20,773 nucleotides of DNA from Microcaldota archaeon (GTDB lineage: Archaea; Micrarchaeota; Micrarchaeia; Micrarchaeales; CABMGC01). The position numbers were made by a program, and so were the translations under genes. The stretch spans positions 1 through 20,773 of the forward strand of contig JASHTL010000059.1 in the NCBI GenBank assembly GCA_030040595.1. The letters run 5' to 3'. The notes beneath the pieces were generated by a model. That model searched no databases, was not told the DNA's origin, and worked only from the letters and a program-made list of their open reading frames with translations. Of the stretch, positions 1-6,551 are shown one piece after another (the stretch's first letter is position 1; each line of letters starts with the position of its first letter).

Positions 1-756
1 TAGCCTTGATCCGCAGTACGCTCCAAGGAGTATACCTATGACTACCGGGGCCACTATAAACGGCTGTATGTACCCGAGCGCCCAGTATATCGCACTGCCT
101 GTCGCAGCTGTCACGCCTATCATGAAGTTGCTTGTTGCAGTGGTTACCTTCATGGGCAGCTTCATCCCCCAATCCATGCCTATTACTTTCAGGACACCGG
201 ATCCTATGCCCAGCAATCCTGATATAAGCCCAGCGACGCTCATGGTGGCCTCGCCAAACCACCACCTGTATCCGGAATATTTTATGACCCTCTTCTTGGC
301 CTTGTCGTAATACTTGCCGTACAGCTGGAAAGCATCAGTGCTCCAGTCTTTGTGTATTCTCTTCCTGCGTGTCTTCCTGTACTCCAGGAATGTGGGGTAT
401 AGCGAGAAAAGCAGCACTATGCCGAACAGGATAAAGAGATCCTGGCTTATACCATGCGCATATACGTAGGCAGCAAGAAGCGATCCGACTATCGCACCAA
501 GGGTGGTGGCTATTTCCAATGACATGCCTATCTTTATGTTGGCAAGCTTCTCCTTGACATAGGCACTTGCGGCACCGCTCGAGGTCGCTATGGTGGAAAT
601 GAGGCTTGCGCCAGCGGCATACTCAAGCGGTATCCCGAACAGGAGCGTAAGGGCCGGGACTATCACAATACCTCCGCCAAGCCCGCTCATCGAGCCCACT
701 ATGCCTGCAACGAAGCCTGCAAGCAGCAGCGCAATAAAGTAAAGTAAGATTATCAT
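1..756 (-). CDS. TauE/SafE-family membrane permease, C-terminus cut off by window edge
   Basis: Open reading frame of 252 codons running off the left edge of the window. It starts at the ATG at 756 and stays open to base 1. The protein is very hydrophobic. Near the N-terminus it has the glycine-rich motif GSMSGLGGG followed by IVIVPAL, and in the second half a related repeat, SGLLGIGSG. This two-repeat layout is typical of the TauE/SafE (DUF81) family, which exports or takes up sulfite, sulfonates or other organic anions across the cytoplasmic membrane. A charged stretch of about 50 residues (rich in Lys, Arg and Tyr) separates the two membrane halves and probably faces the cytoplasm. Family members are usually about 250-300 residues, so little is missing. 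The substrate cannot be told from sequence. A TATA box at 786-794 predicts a very short leader. Confidence 0.85.
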   Translation of the reverse strand, partial: MIILLYFIALLLAGFVAGIVGSMSGLGGGIVIVPALTLLFGIPLEYAAGASLISTIATSSGAASAYVKEKLANIKIGMSLEIATTLGAIVGSLLAAYVYAHGISQDLFILFGIVLLFSLYPTFLEYRKTRRKRIHKDWSTDAFQLYGKYYDKAKKRVIKYSGYRWWFGEATMSVAGLISGLLGIGSGVLKVIGMDWGMKLPMKVTTATSNFMIGVTAATGSAIYWALGYIQPFIVAPVVIGILLGAYCGSRL

Positions 757-785
757 GCCACTTCAGAAATATCTGCAAGCCGAAG

Positions 786-794
786 TTTATATAA
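786..794 (-). promoter_or_regulatory. TATA box for the TauE/SafE gene
   Basis: The minus strand reads TTATATAAA, centred 34 bases before the ATG at 756. Archaeal transcription starts about 26-27 bases past the TATA centre, which puts the start near 763 and gives a leader of about 7 bases, so translation would be nearly leaderless. Confidence 0.6.
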
Positions 795-839
795 CCGGAT
801 TTCCACAATATCTTTTAGGTATTGATGCAACATGACTTT

Positions 840-849
840 CCTAATTAGG
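840..849. repeat. 10-bp perfect palindrome CCTAATTAGG
   Basis: A perfect palindrome about 46 bases upstream of the TATA box of the permease gene and downstream of the stop codon of the 886-1686 gene. It is the right size and place for a dimeric regulator binding site, but a single palindrome in AT-rich DNA can be chance. Confidence 0.3.
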
Positions 850-885
850 ATCGGATTCTATAGGCGTGTTTACCAATATACACTA

Positions 886-1686
886 CTACCTAGACATTAA
901 AGCTGTAACAAAAATGTATAAGATAAAAAGTAAAATACAAATAAAGATTATTTCATCAATATGCAAAAATGCCTTAGTAATACTCTTCACATCAGAAAGG
1001 TTTTTGGGAGGATTTATTACTGTTATCCTCCTTTGTTCCTGAGGAATTTTGTAAAAACCACCTGGCAAAATCGGGTAATACTTAGTAAAGCCTCCAGAGC
1101 CGTACTTTTTCCTGAGCTTTATATTTGCTTGCCAAAAATAAGGATTTATACCTACGATTAAACCAATATAGGGTATGAACATCTTAGGATTAAGTGGATA
1201 CGCAAAGATCGACGAATATTTACAGACTCCGCACTGGTAGACATAGAACCCAATTGCTCTGTAGGCTGAAAAGTTATTAAAGAAAAGCTCTGGGCTGATA
1301 TTTACGTATAGTAAATCCTGTTGGGTTATTTTATTGCAGTAATCACATTGCCTTTTTTCGGTGTCGAGTTTTTGAACAGTTTTAACGCCAAAGTCAAAAG
1401 GTCCTTTTGCCTTTTGAGTTCTTATATTCTGAGTTTCATTAATTGACAGGCTTTTAAGTTCGTCGATAGTATCGGTTTCGCTTAAAGTTAAGAGTCTGGG
1501 GTCTTGTTCAATTATATGGGTTATTTTATCTTCTCCAGAATATTCGTTTTGTATAAAATATATTCTATCGTTTATTTCTTGATTGCTTAGATTTAGTATA
1601 TTTTTATTCGCAGTTATAAGTCTCTGTGGATCAGAAAAACCCAGCTTTGTTAATAGTGTTATGATGTCCTCGGATTTATTCGGCAT
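886..1686 (-). CDS. Unknown protein: mTERF-like helical repeats, four-Cys zinc site, C-terminal membrane helix
   Basis: 266 residues from ATG 1686; no family can be assigned with certainty. Residues about 7-37 and 43-72 form two repeats with the mTERF-type pattern LL..LGFS..Q.LI....ILNLS, then I..II..DPRLLTLS. Each repeat looks like paired helices, as in mitochondrial transcription termination factors. Next come CDYC (C114, C117) and CGVC (C152, C155), a probable zinc ribbon or knuckle. Residues about 243-264 are a hydrophobic helix close to the C-terminus, which would tail-anchor the protein with its soluble part in the cytoplasm. The gene is clearly more AT-rich than the ATPase operon, with many AAA, ATA and TTA codons, which hints at transfer or relaxed selection. 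It has its own TATA box, and the PH/zinc-ribbon gene lies upstream on the same strand. Confidence 0.75.
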   Translation of the reverse strand: MPNKSEDIITLLTKLGFSDPQRLITANKNILNLSNQEINDRIYFIQNEYSGEDKITHIIEQDPRLLTLSETDTIDELKSLSINETQNIRTQKAKGPFDFGVKTVQKLDTEKRQCDYCNKITQQDLLYVNISPELFFNNFSAYRAIGFYVYQCGVCKYSSIFAYPLNPKMFIPYIGLIVGINPYFWQANIKLRKKYGSGGFTKYYPILPGGFYKIPQEQRRITVINPPKNLSDVKSITKAFLHIDEIIFICILLFILYIFVTALMSR

Positions 1687-1707
1687 ACTTTATCAATTAC
1701 AATATGC

Positions 1708-1716
1708 TAATTAATA
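1708..1716 (-). promoter_or_regulatory. TATA box for the mTERF-like gene
   Basis: The minus strand reads TATTAATTA, centred 26 bases before the ATG at 1686. That spacing predicts a leaderless transcript beginning at or next to the start codon. No Shine-Dalgarno sequence precedes the ATG. Confidence 0.55.
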
Positions 1717-1782
1717 CATATCATAAAAGAGTTGGAGCGCTGCTCATCAGACAAAAATGCAATGATATCGAAGTCAATACAG

Positions 1783-2301
1783 TCAAGTCTTCGCGCCGCA
1801 TTTTGGGCAGAAATTGGATCCTTTAGGAAGTGGAGCTCCGCATTTCCTGCAGAATGAGCCATTATCGCCATTGCCGCCATCCTGGGTTGCCGATTCTCCT
1901 CCGTTTCCGCCGTCTCCCGAAATCATCTTTTGGACATAGCTTGAAAGGTCCCTGGCCTGGCCGTTGCTCAGTCCGTCTATCTCTCCTTCCTCGCGGCCTT
2001 TCTTTAGAAAGCCCTTGTCGGTGTCAAATCCCTGCACCCTAAGGAATACCGAGGACGTTATTATCCCATGCTCCCATCTCACGCTAGTGACGTTTTTGTA
2101 CGGTATGCTCTCAATATCCTTCCTGATGCCCATGGCTGTCTTGTTCACTATGATGATGCGCCTGTTGGTGGCAATGACGCTTGTAGGAGTTATCATTGAT
2201 CCTCCTGGGCCGATTCGCCTCTGCCTTGCAGTAAGGACCACATTTTCGTCAGGCCATAGGATCTTCTTTACATAATTGACATCCCCTTTCTTGATTGCCA
2301 T
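1783..2301 (-). CDS. PH-domain protein with C-terminal zinc ribbon
   Basis: About 172 residues. The first ~95 residues match the bacterial/archaeal PH-like fold (bPH_3/YokE type): a run of beta strands including SVIATNRRIIIVN, then SIPYKNVTSVRWEHGI and SSVFLRVQG. A Gly/Asp/Asn-rich flexible linker follows. The C-terminus is a compact zinc ribbon, FCRKCG then FCPKCGAKT, with the four cysteines in two CxxC pairs. Such proteins are cytoplasmic or membrane-associated and their biochemical role is unknown; PH-like domains usually bind proteins or lipids. Two ATGs are possible, at 2316 and 2301. I chose 2301 because a TATA-like element at 2323-2330 is centred 26 bases upstream of it but only about 10 from 2316. 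Neither has a ribosome binding site. Confidence 0.85.
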   Translation of the reverse strand: MAIKKGDVNYVKKILWPDENVVLTARQRRIGPGGSMITPTSVIATNRRIIIVNKTAMGIRKDIESIPYKNVTSVRWEHGIITSSVFLRVQGFDTDKGFLKKGREEGEIDGLSNGQARDLSSYVQKMISGDGGNGGESATQDGGNGDNGSFCRKCGAPLPKGSNFCPKCGAKT

Positions 2302-2322
2302 GAATAAAATAGGCATGACAGG

Positions 2323-2330
2323 CTTAAAAT
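2323..2330 (-). promoter_or_regulatory. TATA-like element for the PH/zinc-ribbon gene
   Basis: The minus strand reads ATTTTAAG, centred about 26 bases before the ATG at 2301. This supports a leaderless start there instead of at 2316. Confidence 0.4.
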
Positions 2331-2387
2331 GCTATGGTAGAATCAGATTGCTGCATGAGGTACGGTCATTTAGTACGTTAAGTGAAC

Positions 2388-2432
2388 ATGAGGTTTGTCA
2401 TTATGCATGTACAATCTTAAGTAAAACCTCAT
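2388..2432. repeat. 9-bp inverted repeat upstream of the surface glycosidase gene
   Basis: Perfect arms ATGAGGTTT (2388-2396) and AAACCTCAT (2424-2432) are separated by 27 bases. The pair lies in the divergent intergenic region between the PH/zinc-ribbon gene and the surface glycosidase gene, upstream of the latter's TATA elements. It may be a regulator site or a transcript structure. Confidence 0.4.
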
Positions 2433-2441
2433 CCTTCAACA

Positions 2442-2456
2442 GTTGATAGCATCAAC
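2442..2456. repeat. 6-bp inverted repeat abutting the glycosidase promoter
   Basis: GTTGAT-AGC-ATCAAC, a perfect dyad with a 3-base centre. It ends at the base before the first TATA-like element (2457-2462), where an archaeal repressor or activator would contact the BRE/TATA region. Confidence 0.4.
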
Positions 2457-2472
2457 TATAAATTTTTAAATA
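2457..2472 (+). promoter_or_regulatory. TATA elements for the surface glycosidase gene
   Basis: Two overlapping candidates: TATAAA at 2457-2462, predicting a start near 2486 and a leader of about 7 bases, and TTTAAATA at 2465-2472, predicting a leaderless start close to the ATG at 2493. Confidence 0.55.
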
Positions 2473-2492
2473 TAGTATTATAATGACAGACC

Positions 2493-4709
2493 ATGGAGAG
2501 TGACGCCCAACAAGGTTCTGTTACTAGCGCGCAATCCGCATCGCCTGGCTCGAGAAGCGTATTGCAATATGCAGGTGTAATTCTTGTAGCCTTAGTTGTC
2601 ATCGGAGTAGTTATTATTTACTTAACATACAACTCTTCCACAAATCAGACCGGCACAATTACTAAACCCTATTCTCAGAATTTAGGCTACCAGGGGCAAG
2701 GTTACTACTACATAAACGGGAAACTTTTCTATATAACAAGCCAGAAACAATTTGCCAATATGTCGAATTCCAGTTCAGGGACGAGCAGTACCACAGAGAT
2801 CTCCACAATACATGGCACAACCTCCGCCACCCAAAGCGTGCTCTCCACAACGGTCGTTGCTGTGGTTAATTCCAGTGTACCTTCGTCTTCTACTCTCTCT
2901 TCGACTTCAACAACATCGGCCAGCTCCACAACCACTTCCACCAGTTCCACAACCGCGTCAACCACAACTACGGTAGAGCCTACTACGACCATACCTCCAC
3001 TGCACCTTGATGGAAGCAATACTATTGCTACCCCAATGCAATCATCGGCAGAGATCGCAATAACAACCACGAACTCTCCAGACGTGATAGTTCTGGACGT
3101 TGATTGCGCAGACTCCCCGCTGAGCTCCATAACTGATTCCGCAGGGCTTACATGGCATCAGAGGGCAGAAATATCAACATACAACTACGACTACGAGTAT
3201 TATGCTATTGCCAACCAAAAGCTTTCATCTGACATAATAACTGCCACATGCTCGTCACCAGCGTACATCCAGATGACCGCGATTGGAATAAGCAATGCCA
3301 ACGTGACAAGCCCATTTGATCCAAATCCCTCATTACCATATGCAGTTCCATACGACTCTTCTCCTATGACAGGGCAGATAAGCACCACAGACAAGGATGA
3401 CATGCTGCTTTTCCTGGGCAATATCGCCGGATCCCCAGTGACTCAGATGACTGTCGCAAACGGTTTCACTATTGTGCCAGATTCGTATGCCAATTCAAAT
3501 CCCCTTCAGTATCAAATAGTAAATAACACAGAGTCAAACCTAAGGCTTAGTTCCCAGTTCAGCACCTCGCTTGACTGGGAATCGATATCTGACGCGGTGG
3601 TTCAGGCCGGAAGTTCCAGTACGGAAAACATTCCATCTTACCAGAACTGTTCCACAGAAGGTGATTATGGCGTAAATATCCCATGGGCTACCGATAATGT
3701 TCTGCTGCAATACGATATACTCCAAGTAAATCCGGCAGTTCTCTCAAACAACGGAATCTGCTGGATACGCATTGGCGCCTACCTGAACGGCACACAGGCA
3801 ACTTTCGTCAAATCAGTGCTTCAACACTATCCGACGTCGCAGTTCCATTATATAGTCAATCTGGATCCGCAGATGCTCATGGCAACCTATGGAGAGAACT
3901 GGACGCTGGCTGATTGGAATGCGTATGTAACCGAAATTGTTGACAATCAGACCTACTCTGGGGTACACGTATGGGAGATAGACAACGAGGTGGACAGAGT
4001 TCTCTGGTGCCCGCAAGAACTCTCTTCAAACTGCTACGGTTACCTATACAACGGCAACCCTGGCAACCCTGCCCTCTCATACTACAACATGCTAAAGGAC
4101 GCATACGAGATAATCAAGGCGCATAATTCGAGCGATACGGTGATAGCCTTCGGAGGTCTACCTGCTTTCGTAGGAGGCGATTATATCAATAGCTATTACA
4201 ACACCAACAACTACACTGCAACCCCTGTATACCAATTCGCACAACAGGTCTGGAGTTACGGCGCGTCCCAGTACTGCGATGCGATATCTGTGCACCTGTA
4301 CACCCAGACCACATTCCCTAATGGCACCGGAGTGTGGTATCTGATGAACGAATACCCTAAAGACATAGATCCGACTTACGGAATCAATGTAACTTCAAAT
4401 AAACCTGTATCTGCGATAATGGCCAATGTGACCGAGTCGTACGAGGCGCTGACAGGCAAGCCCATATGGTTTGACGAATTTGGAATGCCTTTAAGCGACC
4501 CGAATTATTCTACGGACAACATGCAGGAGGCATCCACCTACGCCTCGGAAGTGGTCCCGTTCGTTTCCCAATTCAGCTTCTCTAAAGGAGCGTTTGTATG
4601 GGATCTCTTTGGGACTGGACAAGGCGATCCAAGCACATGGGGCATACTAAATGGAACTACTCTACAGCCAAATCAGGAATTCTCAGCGTATACTGCTCTA
4701 ATCAAATAG
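2493..4709 (+). CDS. Membrane-anchored surface glycoside hydrolase, clan GH-A-like
   Basis: 738 residues from ATG 2493. A short Ser/Gln-rich N-terminus precedes one hydrophobic helix (about residues 23-46), so the rest should lie outside the cell. Residues about 92-165 are a Ser/Thr-rich linker, probably glycosylated. Residues about 170-375 resemble the beta-sandwich found in many secreted proteins (ITDSAGLTWHQRA, YYAIANQKL, MTAIGISNAN, TTDKDDMLLFLG). The C-terminal half looks like a (beta/alpha)8 glycosidase: VWEIDNEVD carries an Asn-Glu pair (E499, candidate acid/base) and PIWFDEFGMP carries E662 (candidate nucleophile), the arrangement of clan GH-A. Many NxS/T sequons are present. Likely substrates are cell-surface or extracellular glycans, of self, host or biofilm. 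The exact GH family is not recognised. It is transcribed alone. Confidence 0.8.
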   Translation: MESDAQQGSVTSAQSASPGSRSVLQYAGVILVALVVIGVVIIYLTYNSSTNQTGTITKPYSQNLGYQGQGYYYINGKLFYITSQKQFANMSNSSSGTSSTTEISTIHGTTSATQSVLSTTVVAVVNSSVPSSSTLSSTSTTSASSTTTSTSSTTASTTTTVEPTTTIPPLHLDGSNTIATPMQSSAEIAITTTNSPDVIVLDVDCADSPLSSITDSAGLTWHQRAEISTYNYDYEYYAIANQKLSSDIITATCSSPAYIQMTAIGISNANVTSPFDPNPSLPYAVPYDSSPMTGQISTTDKDDMLLFLGNIAGSPVTQMTVANGFTIVPDSYANSNPLQYQIVNNTESNLRLSSQFSTSLDWESISDAVVQAGSSSTENIPSYQNCSTEGDYGVNIPWATDNVLLQYDILQVNPAVLSNNGICWIRIGAYLNGTQATFVKSVLQHYPTSQFHYIVNLDPQMLMATYGENWTLADWNAYVTEIVDNQTYSGVHVWEIDNEVDRVLWCPQELSSNCYGYLYNGNPGNPALSYYNMLKDAYEIIKAHNSSDTVIAFGGLPAFVGGDYINSYYNTNNYTATPVYQFAQQVWSYGASQYCDAISVHLYTQTTFPNGTGVWYLMNEYPKDIDPTYGINVTSNKPVSAIMANVTESYEALTGKPIWFDEFGMPLSDPNYSTDNMQEASTYASEVVPFVSQFSFSKGAFVWDLFGTGQGDPSTWGILNGTTLQPNQEFSAYTALIK

Positions 4710-4827
4710 GGGCAGGGTTCTGACTGATGGCATAGATGCACAGGGAATTCCATAATTGCTTCGGATTGTAGAAAAGGTATCTGTTGATATTGTCCGATAT
4801 CATTGGAGTTTATCTCCCAAAAGGTGG

Positions 4828-4836
4828 TATTTAATA
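4828..4836 (+). promoter_or_regulatory. TATA box for the nucleotidyltransferase-fold gene
   Basis: TATTTAATA centred 27 bases before the ATG at 4859, predicting a leaderless transcript. The preceding intergenic stretch from 4710 shows nothing else convincing. Confidence 0.6.
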
Positions 4837-4858
4837 CTTTTAATCCATACTCCTAACT

Positions 4859-5482
4859 ATGGAAATTAGGTACTCCAAAAACAGCATATTGCTTAGCCAG
4901 AAAGAGCTTACCACACTAGACAAACTAGTGATTAAATTCATTCAATCAATGGGAGAGGTTGAGTATGTAATAGTGAGTGGTTACATAGCAATCTTTTTTG
5001 GTAGAATACGTGGTACAGAAGACATAGATATATTACTGAATAAAATGAATAAGAAACAAATCGAAACACTGCACCAAAGGCTTCTCAAAAATGGATTTTC
5101 TCCAGTAAACAATATAGAGAATGCCAGAGAAGCATACGAGCTTCTTTCAGAAGGATCCTCTTTAAGGTATGCAGAGAAAGGAACGTGGGCACCTAATTTC
5201 GAATTAAAATTTGTTAGGAAGCCGCTTGACAGGCGTACAATGGAAGACAAGATAAAAGTTACATTTAATTCTAGATATTCGATGTACATATCTCCTATAG
5301 AACTACAAATCGCATTCAAACTATGGCTAGGTAGCGATAAGGATTACGAAGACGCACGATACATTTATAATATCTTTAAATCATATTTAGATGTCAAAAA
5401 ACTAAGTGATTTTATAGCAGAGCTTCGCGTAAAGCAAGTGATTGTTAAGAAGGTAATAGGCAATTTAGATGAAACAAAATAG
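4859..5482 (+). CDS. Nucleotidyltransferase-fold protein, possible toxin-antitoxin component
   Basis: 207 residues from ATG 4859. Residues about 36-60 read YVIVSGY.AIFFGRIRGTEDIDILL, the signature of the minimal nucleotidyltransferase fold: a Gly-containing helix start, then D55 and D57 as the metal-binding DxD pair. A later FELKFV (in the stretch NFELKFVRKP) could supply the strand that often carries a third acidic residue. The second half is helical with many Lys and Glu residues and may bind substrate or a partner. Similar AbiEii/DUF6036-type proteins occur in toxin-antitoxin and defence loci, where they add nucleotides to tRNA or proteins. The next gene overlaps it by 14 bases, so the two are probably translated together. 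It is AT-rich relative to the ATPase operon. The NTase fold is fairly clear; the role is not. Confidence 0.75.
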   Translation: MEIRYSKNSILLSQKELTTLDKLVIKFIQSMGEVEYVIVSGYIAIFFGRIRGTEDIDILLNKMNKKQIETLHQRLLKNGFSPVNNIENAREAYELLSEGSSLRYAEKGTWAPNFELKFVRKPLDRRTMEDKIKVTFNSRYSMYISPIELQIAFKLWLGSDKDYEDARYIYNIFKSYLDVKKLSDFIAELRVKQVIVKKVIGNLDETK

Positions 5483-5651
5483 TATCCTTATTGGTCTGAA
5501 GGAGGCAAAAGAGCACAACCTGAAGGATAACCTTGAATACATAGATGTGTATTCTAACTATGTAAAAAAGGCAAGCAACAGAACATGGAGTAGAGGACAA
5601 AAGAGATTCCTTGATATCTTATACGGTAAGGAAAGGAGATCAAGGAAATAA
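5469..5651 (+). CDS. Small basic protein paired with the nucleotidyltransferase-fold gene
   Basis: 60 residues from ATG 5469, inside the last codons of the preceding gene (14-base overlap, +1 frame). Overall very rich in Lys and Arg. The middle (DNLEYIDVYSNYVKKAS) and the end (RTWSRGQKRFLDILYG) look helical and amphipathic. No family is recognised. The overlap and shared promoter imply translational coupling with the nucleotidyltransferase-fold protein. Its small size and charge would suit an antitoxin or a partner subunit, but that is inference. Its AT-rich composition matches its neighbour, suggesting both arrived together. Confidence 0.6.
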   Translation: MKQNSILIGLKEAKEHNLKDNLEYIDVYSNYVKKASNRTWSRGQKRFLDILYGKERRSRK

Positions 5652-5688
5652 ACATTGAAGTAAGGTAGCCAAAACAGTTCTAGTTCTC

Positions 5689-6309
5689 TTACAAGAATAA
5701 CTTCATTAAAAGCTCATTATTAGATTCTTTAATGTTATTCGGGTCGTACAAGAGGGTTTTCCAACCAAAGTTTCTAGCCCCGTCTATGTTCTGTAGTTTA
5801 TTATCTATGAAAAATATCTCGGTGCCGCTAACTCCAGCTTTATTTTCAGCTATCTTGAAAACTTTAGTTTCTGGTTTTTTCGCTTTTACCATGCTTGAAT
5901 CCACAACGGCATCCCACTTTACATCCGGCATTATACCCTTCTTTTTTACTTCATCCAACATATGTGTATATGCATCAGTAAGAAGGCCTATCTTGTAATT
6001 CTTGCTGATTTTATCTATTACTGGCCAGATTTGCTTGTTCGCCTCAAATCGTTTAATAAAGCCATCCATAAGCAACGAATATCCTACAGGCAGGTTTGAG
6101 TGAAATCTCTCCTTTATCAAAGGCAAAAAGTCGTCTATTTGCCCCTCCCCCAAAAGTGACTTTGATTCGTACTTTCTGAAGAATTCAATGAATTCAGCAT
6201 CTCTTTCAGGAGTGACACCAAGCTCGCGTCTAAGCTCTGTCCATTTATCTCCAACATTCATATCTAGGATTACTACACCGCCTAAGTCGAAGTAAACAAA
6301 AGATACCAT
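5689..6309 (-). CDS. HAD-superfamily hydrolase (subfamily IA-like phosphatase)
   Basis: 206 residues from ATG 6309. Motif I is FDLGGVV with D8 as the predicted nucleophile. The usual second Asp is Gly, as in YihX-type sugar phosphatases (DLGNV). Motif II is LLTDAY (T111), motif III is KKPETKVF (K145) and motif IV is FFIDNKLQNIDGAR (D169, with Asn replacing the second Asp). Residues about 15-95 form the helical cap of the C1 type. The enzyme most likely removes phosphate from a small cytoplasmic metabolite; the substrate cannot be named. It is transcribed alone, and a TATA box centred about 26 bases before the ATG predicts a leaderless message. It converges with the plus-strand pair ending at 5651. 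Confidence 0.85.
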   Translation of the reverse strand: MVSFVYFDLGGVVILDMNVGDKWTELRRELGVTPERDAEFIEFFRKYESKSLLGEGQIDDFLPLIKERFHSNLPVGYSLLMDGFIKRFEANKQIWPVIDKISKNYKIGLLTDAYTHMLDEVKKKGIMPDVKWDAVVDSSMVKAKKPETKVFKIAENKAGVSGTEIFFIDNKLQNIDGARNFGWKTLLYDPNNIKESNNELLMKLFL

Positions 6310-6330
6310 ATCAAGACTATTTCAAATAAG

Positions 6331-6339
6331 CTATTTAAT
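6331..6339 (-). promoter_or_regulatory. TATA box for the HAD hydrolase gene
   Basis: The minus strand reads ATTAAATAG, centred 26 bases before the ATG at 6309. A leaderless transcript is predicted. Confidence 0.55.
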
Positions 6340-6393
6340 GCTTCTAATCAGGTGGCTACAGAAATAGAATTCGTATAAAATGCAGTCATCATG

Positions 6394-6425
6394 GGTGACC
6401 ACAATTCTATGCGTTTGTGGTCACC
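6394..6425. terminator. Perfect 11-bp hairpin between tRNA-Val and the HAD gene
   Basis: Arms GGTGACCACAA (6394-6404) and TTGTGGTCACC (6415-6425) enclose a 10-base loop. On the plus strand it is followed by a T-rich tract (TCTTTATTATAATTTT). On the minus strand it is the first structure met after the tRNA and the small ORF, so it could end or stabilise the long ATPase transcript. It might instead be an operator, since TATA-like sequences flank it on both sides. Function is inferred only from position. Confidence 0.4.
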
Positions 6426-6480
6426 TCTTTATTATAATTTTAAGGGGGAACCTGAACTCCTTGCTCTCGTAAACATTCAT
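6421..6480 (-). other. 20-codon ORF starting directly after the tRNA-Val
   Basis: The ATG at 6480 is the base after the tRNA discriminator A (6481), and the frame closes with TGA at 6423-6421 inside the right arm of the hairpin. The predicted peptide has 19 residues, starting MNVYESKEFRF and ending in Lys-Arg. If the tRNA is cut out by tRNase Z, the downstream RNA would begin exactly with this ATG and could be read as a leaderless message. It may equally be chance or the stub of a broken gene. Confidence 0.2.
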
Positions 6481-6551
6481 TGGAGGCACAGGGAATCGAA
6501 CCCAGGTCTGCGCCGTGTAAAGGCGCCGTCCTACCATTAGACTATGCCTCC
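6481..6551 (-). tRNA. tRNA-Val (anticodon UAC)
   Basis: 71 bases fold as a cloverleaf. The acceptor stem GGAGGCA/TGCCTCC has discriminator A. The D arm is GTCT...GGAC. The anticodon stem GCGCC/GGCGC holds the loop TTTACAC, so the anticodon is UAC (plus-strand bases 6517-6519). The T loop is TTCGATT. The T stem CTGGG/CCCTG contains one T-T mismatch in its second pair. CCA is not encoded: the bases after the discriminator are ATG. The 5' end lies on the base following the aminotransferase stop codon, with no spacer, so the tRNA is either cut from the long operon transcript or transcribed from a promoter inside the aminotransferase gene. Confidence 0.95.

Noticed and set aside
2870..2990. Repeated short ACC/TCC-type units, possibly a tandem repeat locus
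   Set aside because: They encode the Ser/Thr stalk of the surface protein; codons vary and there is no regular repeat unit.
2729..3130. Open minus-strand frame of 133 codons within the surface glycosidase gene
   Set aside because: It is the antisense of the repetitive Ser/Thr linker (ACA/TCC-rich codons read as Val/Glu). It has no domain and no promoter, so it is a shadow.
5689..6309. HAD protein lacking the second motif I Asp, as a possible pseudoenzyme
   Set aside because: Active YihX-like phosphatases also have Gly here, so loss of activity cannot be inferred.
6394..6425. Hairpin as a single CRISPR repeat or transposon end
   Set aside because: Only one copy is present, with no spacers, no target duplication and no transposase gene nearby.
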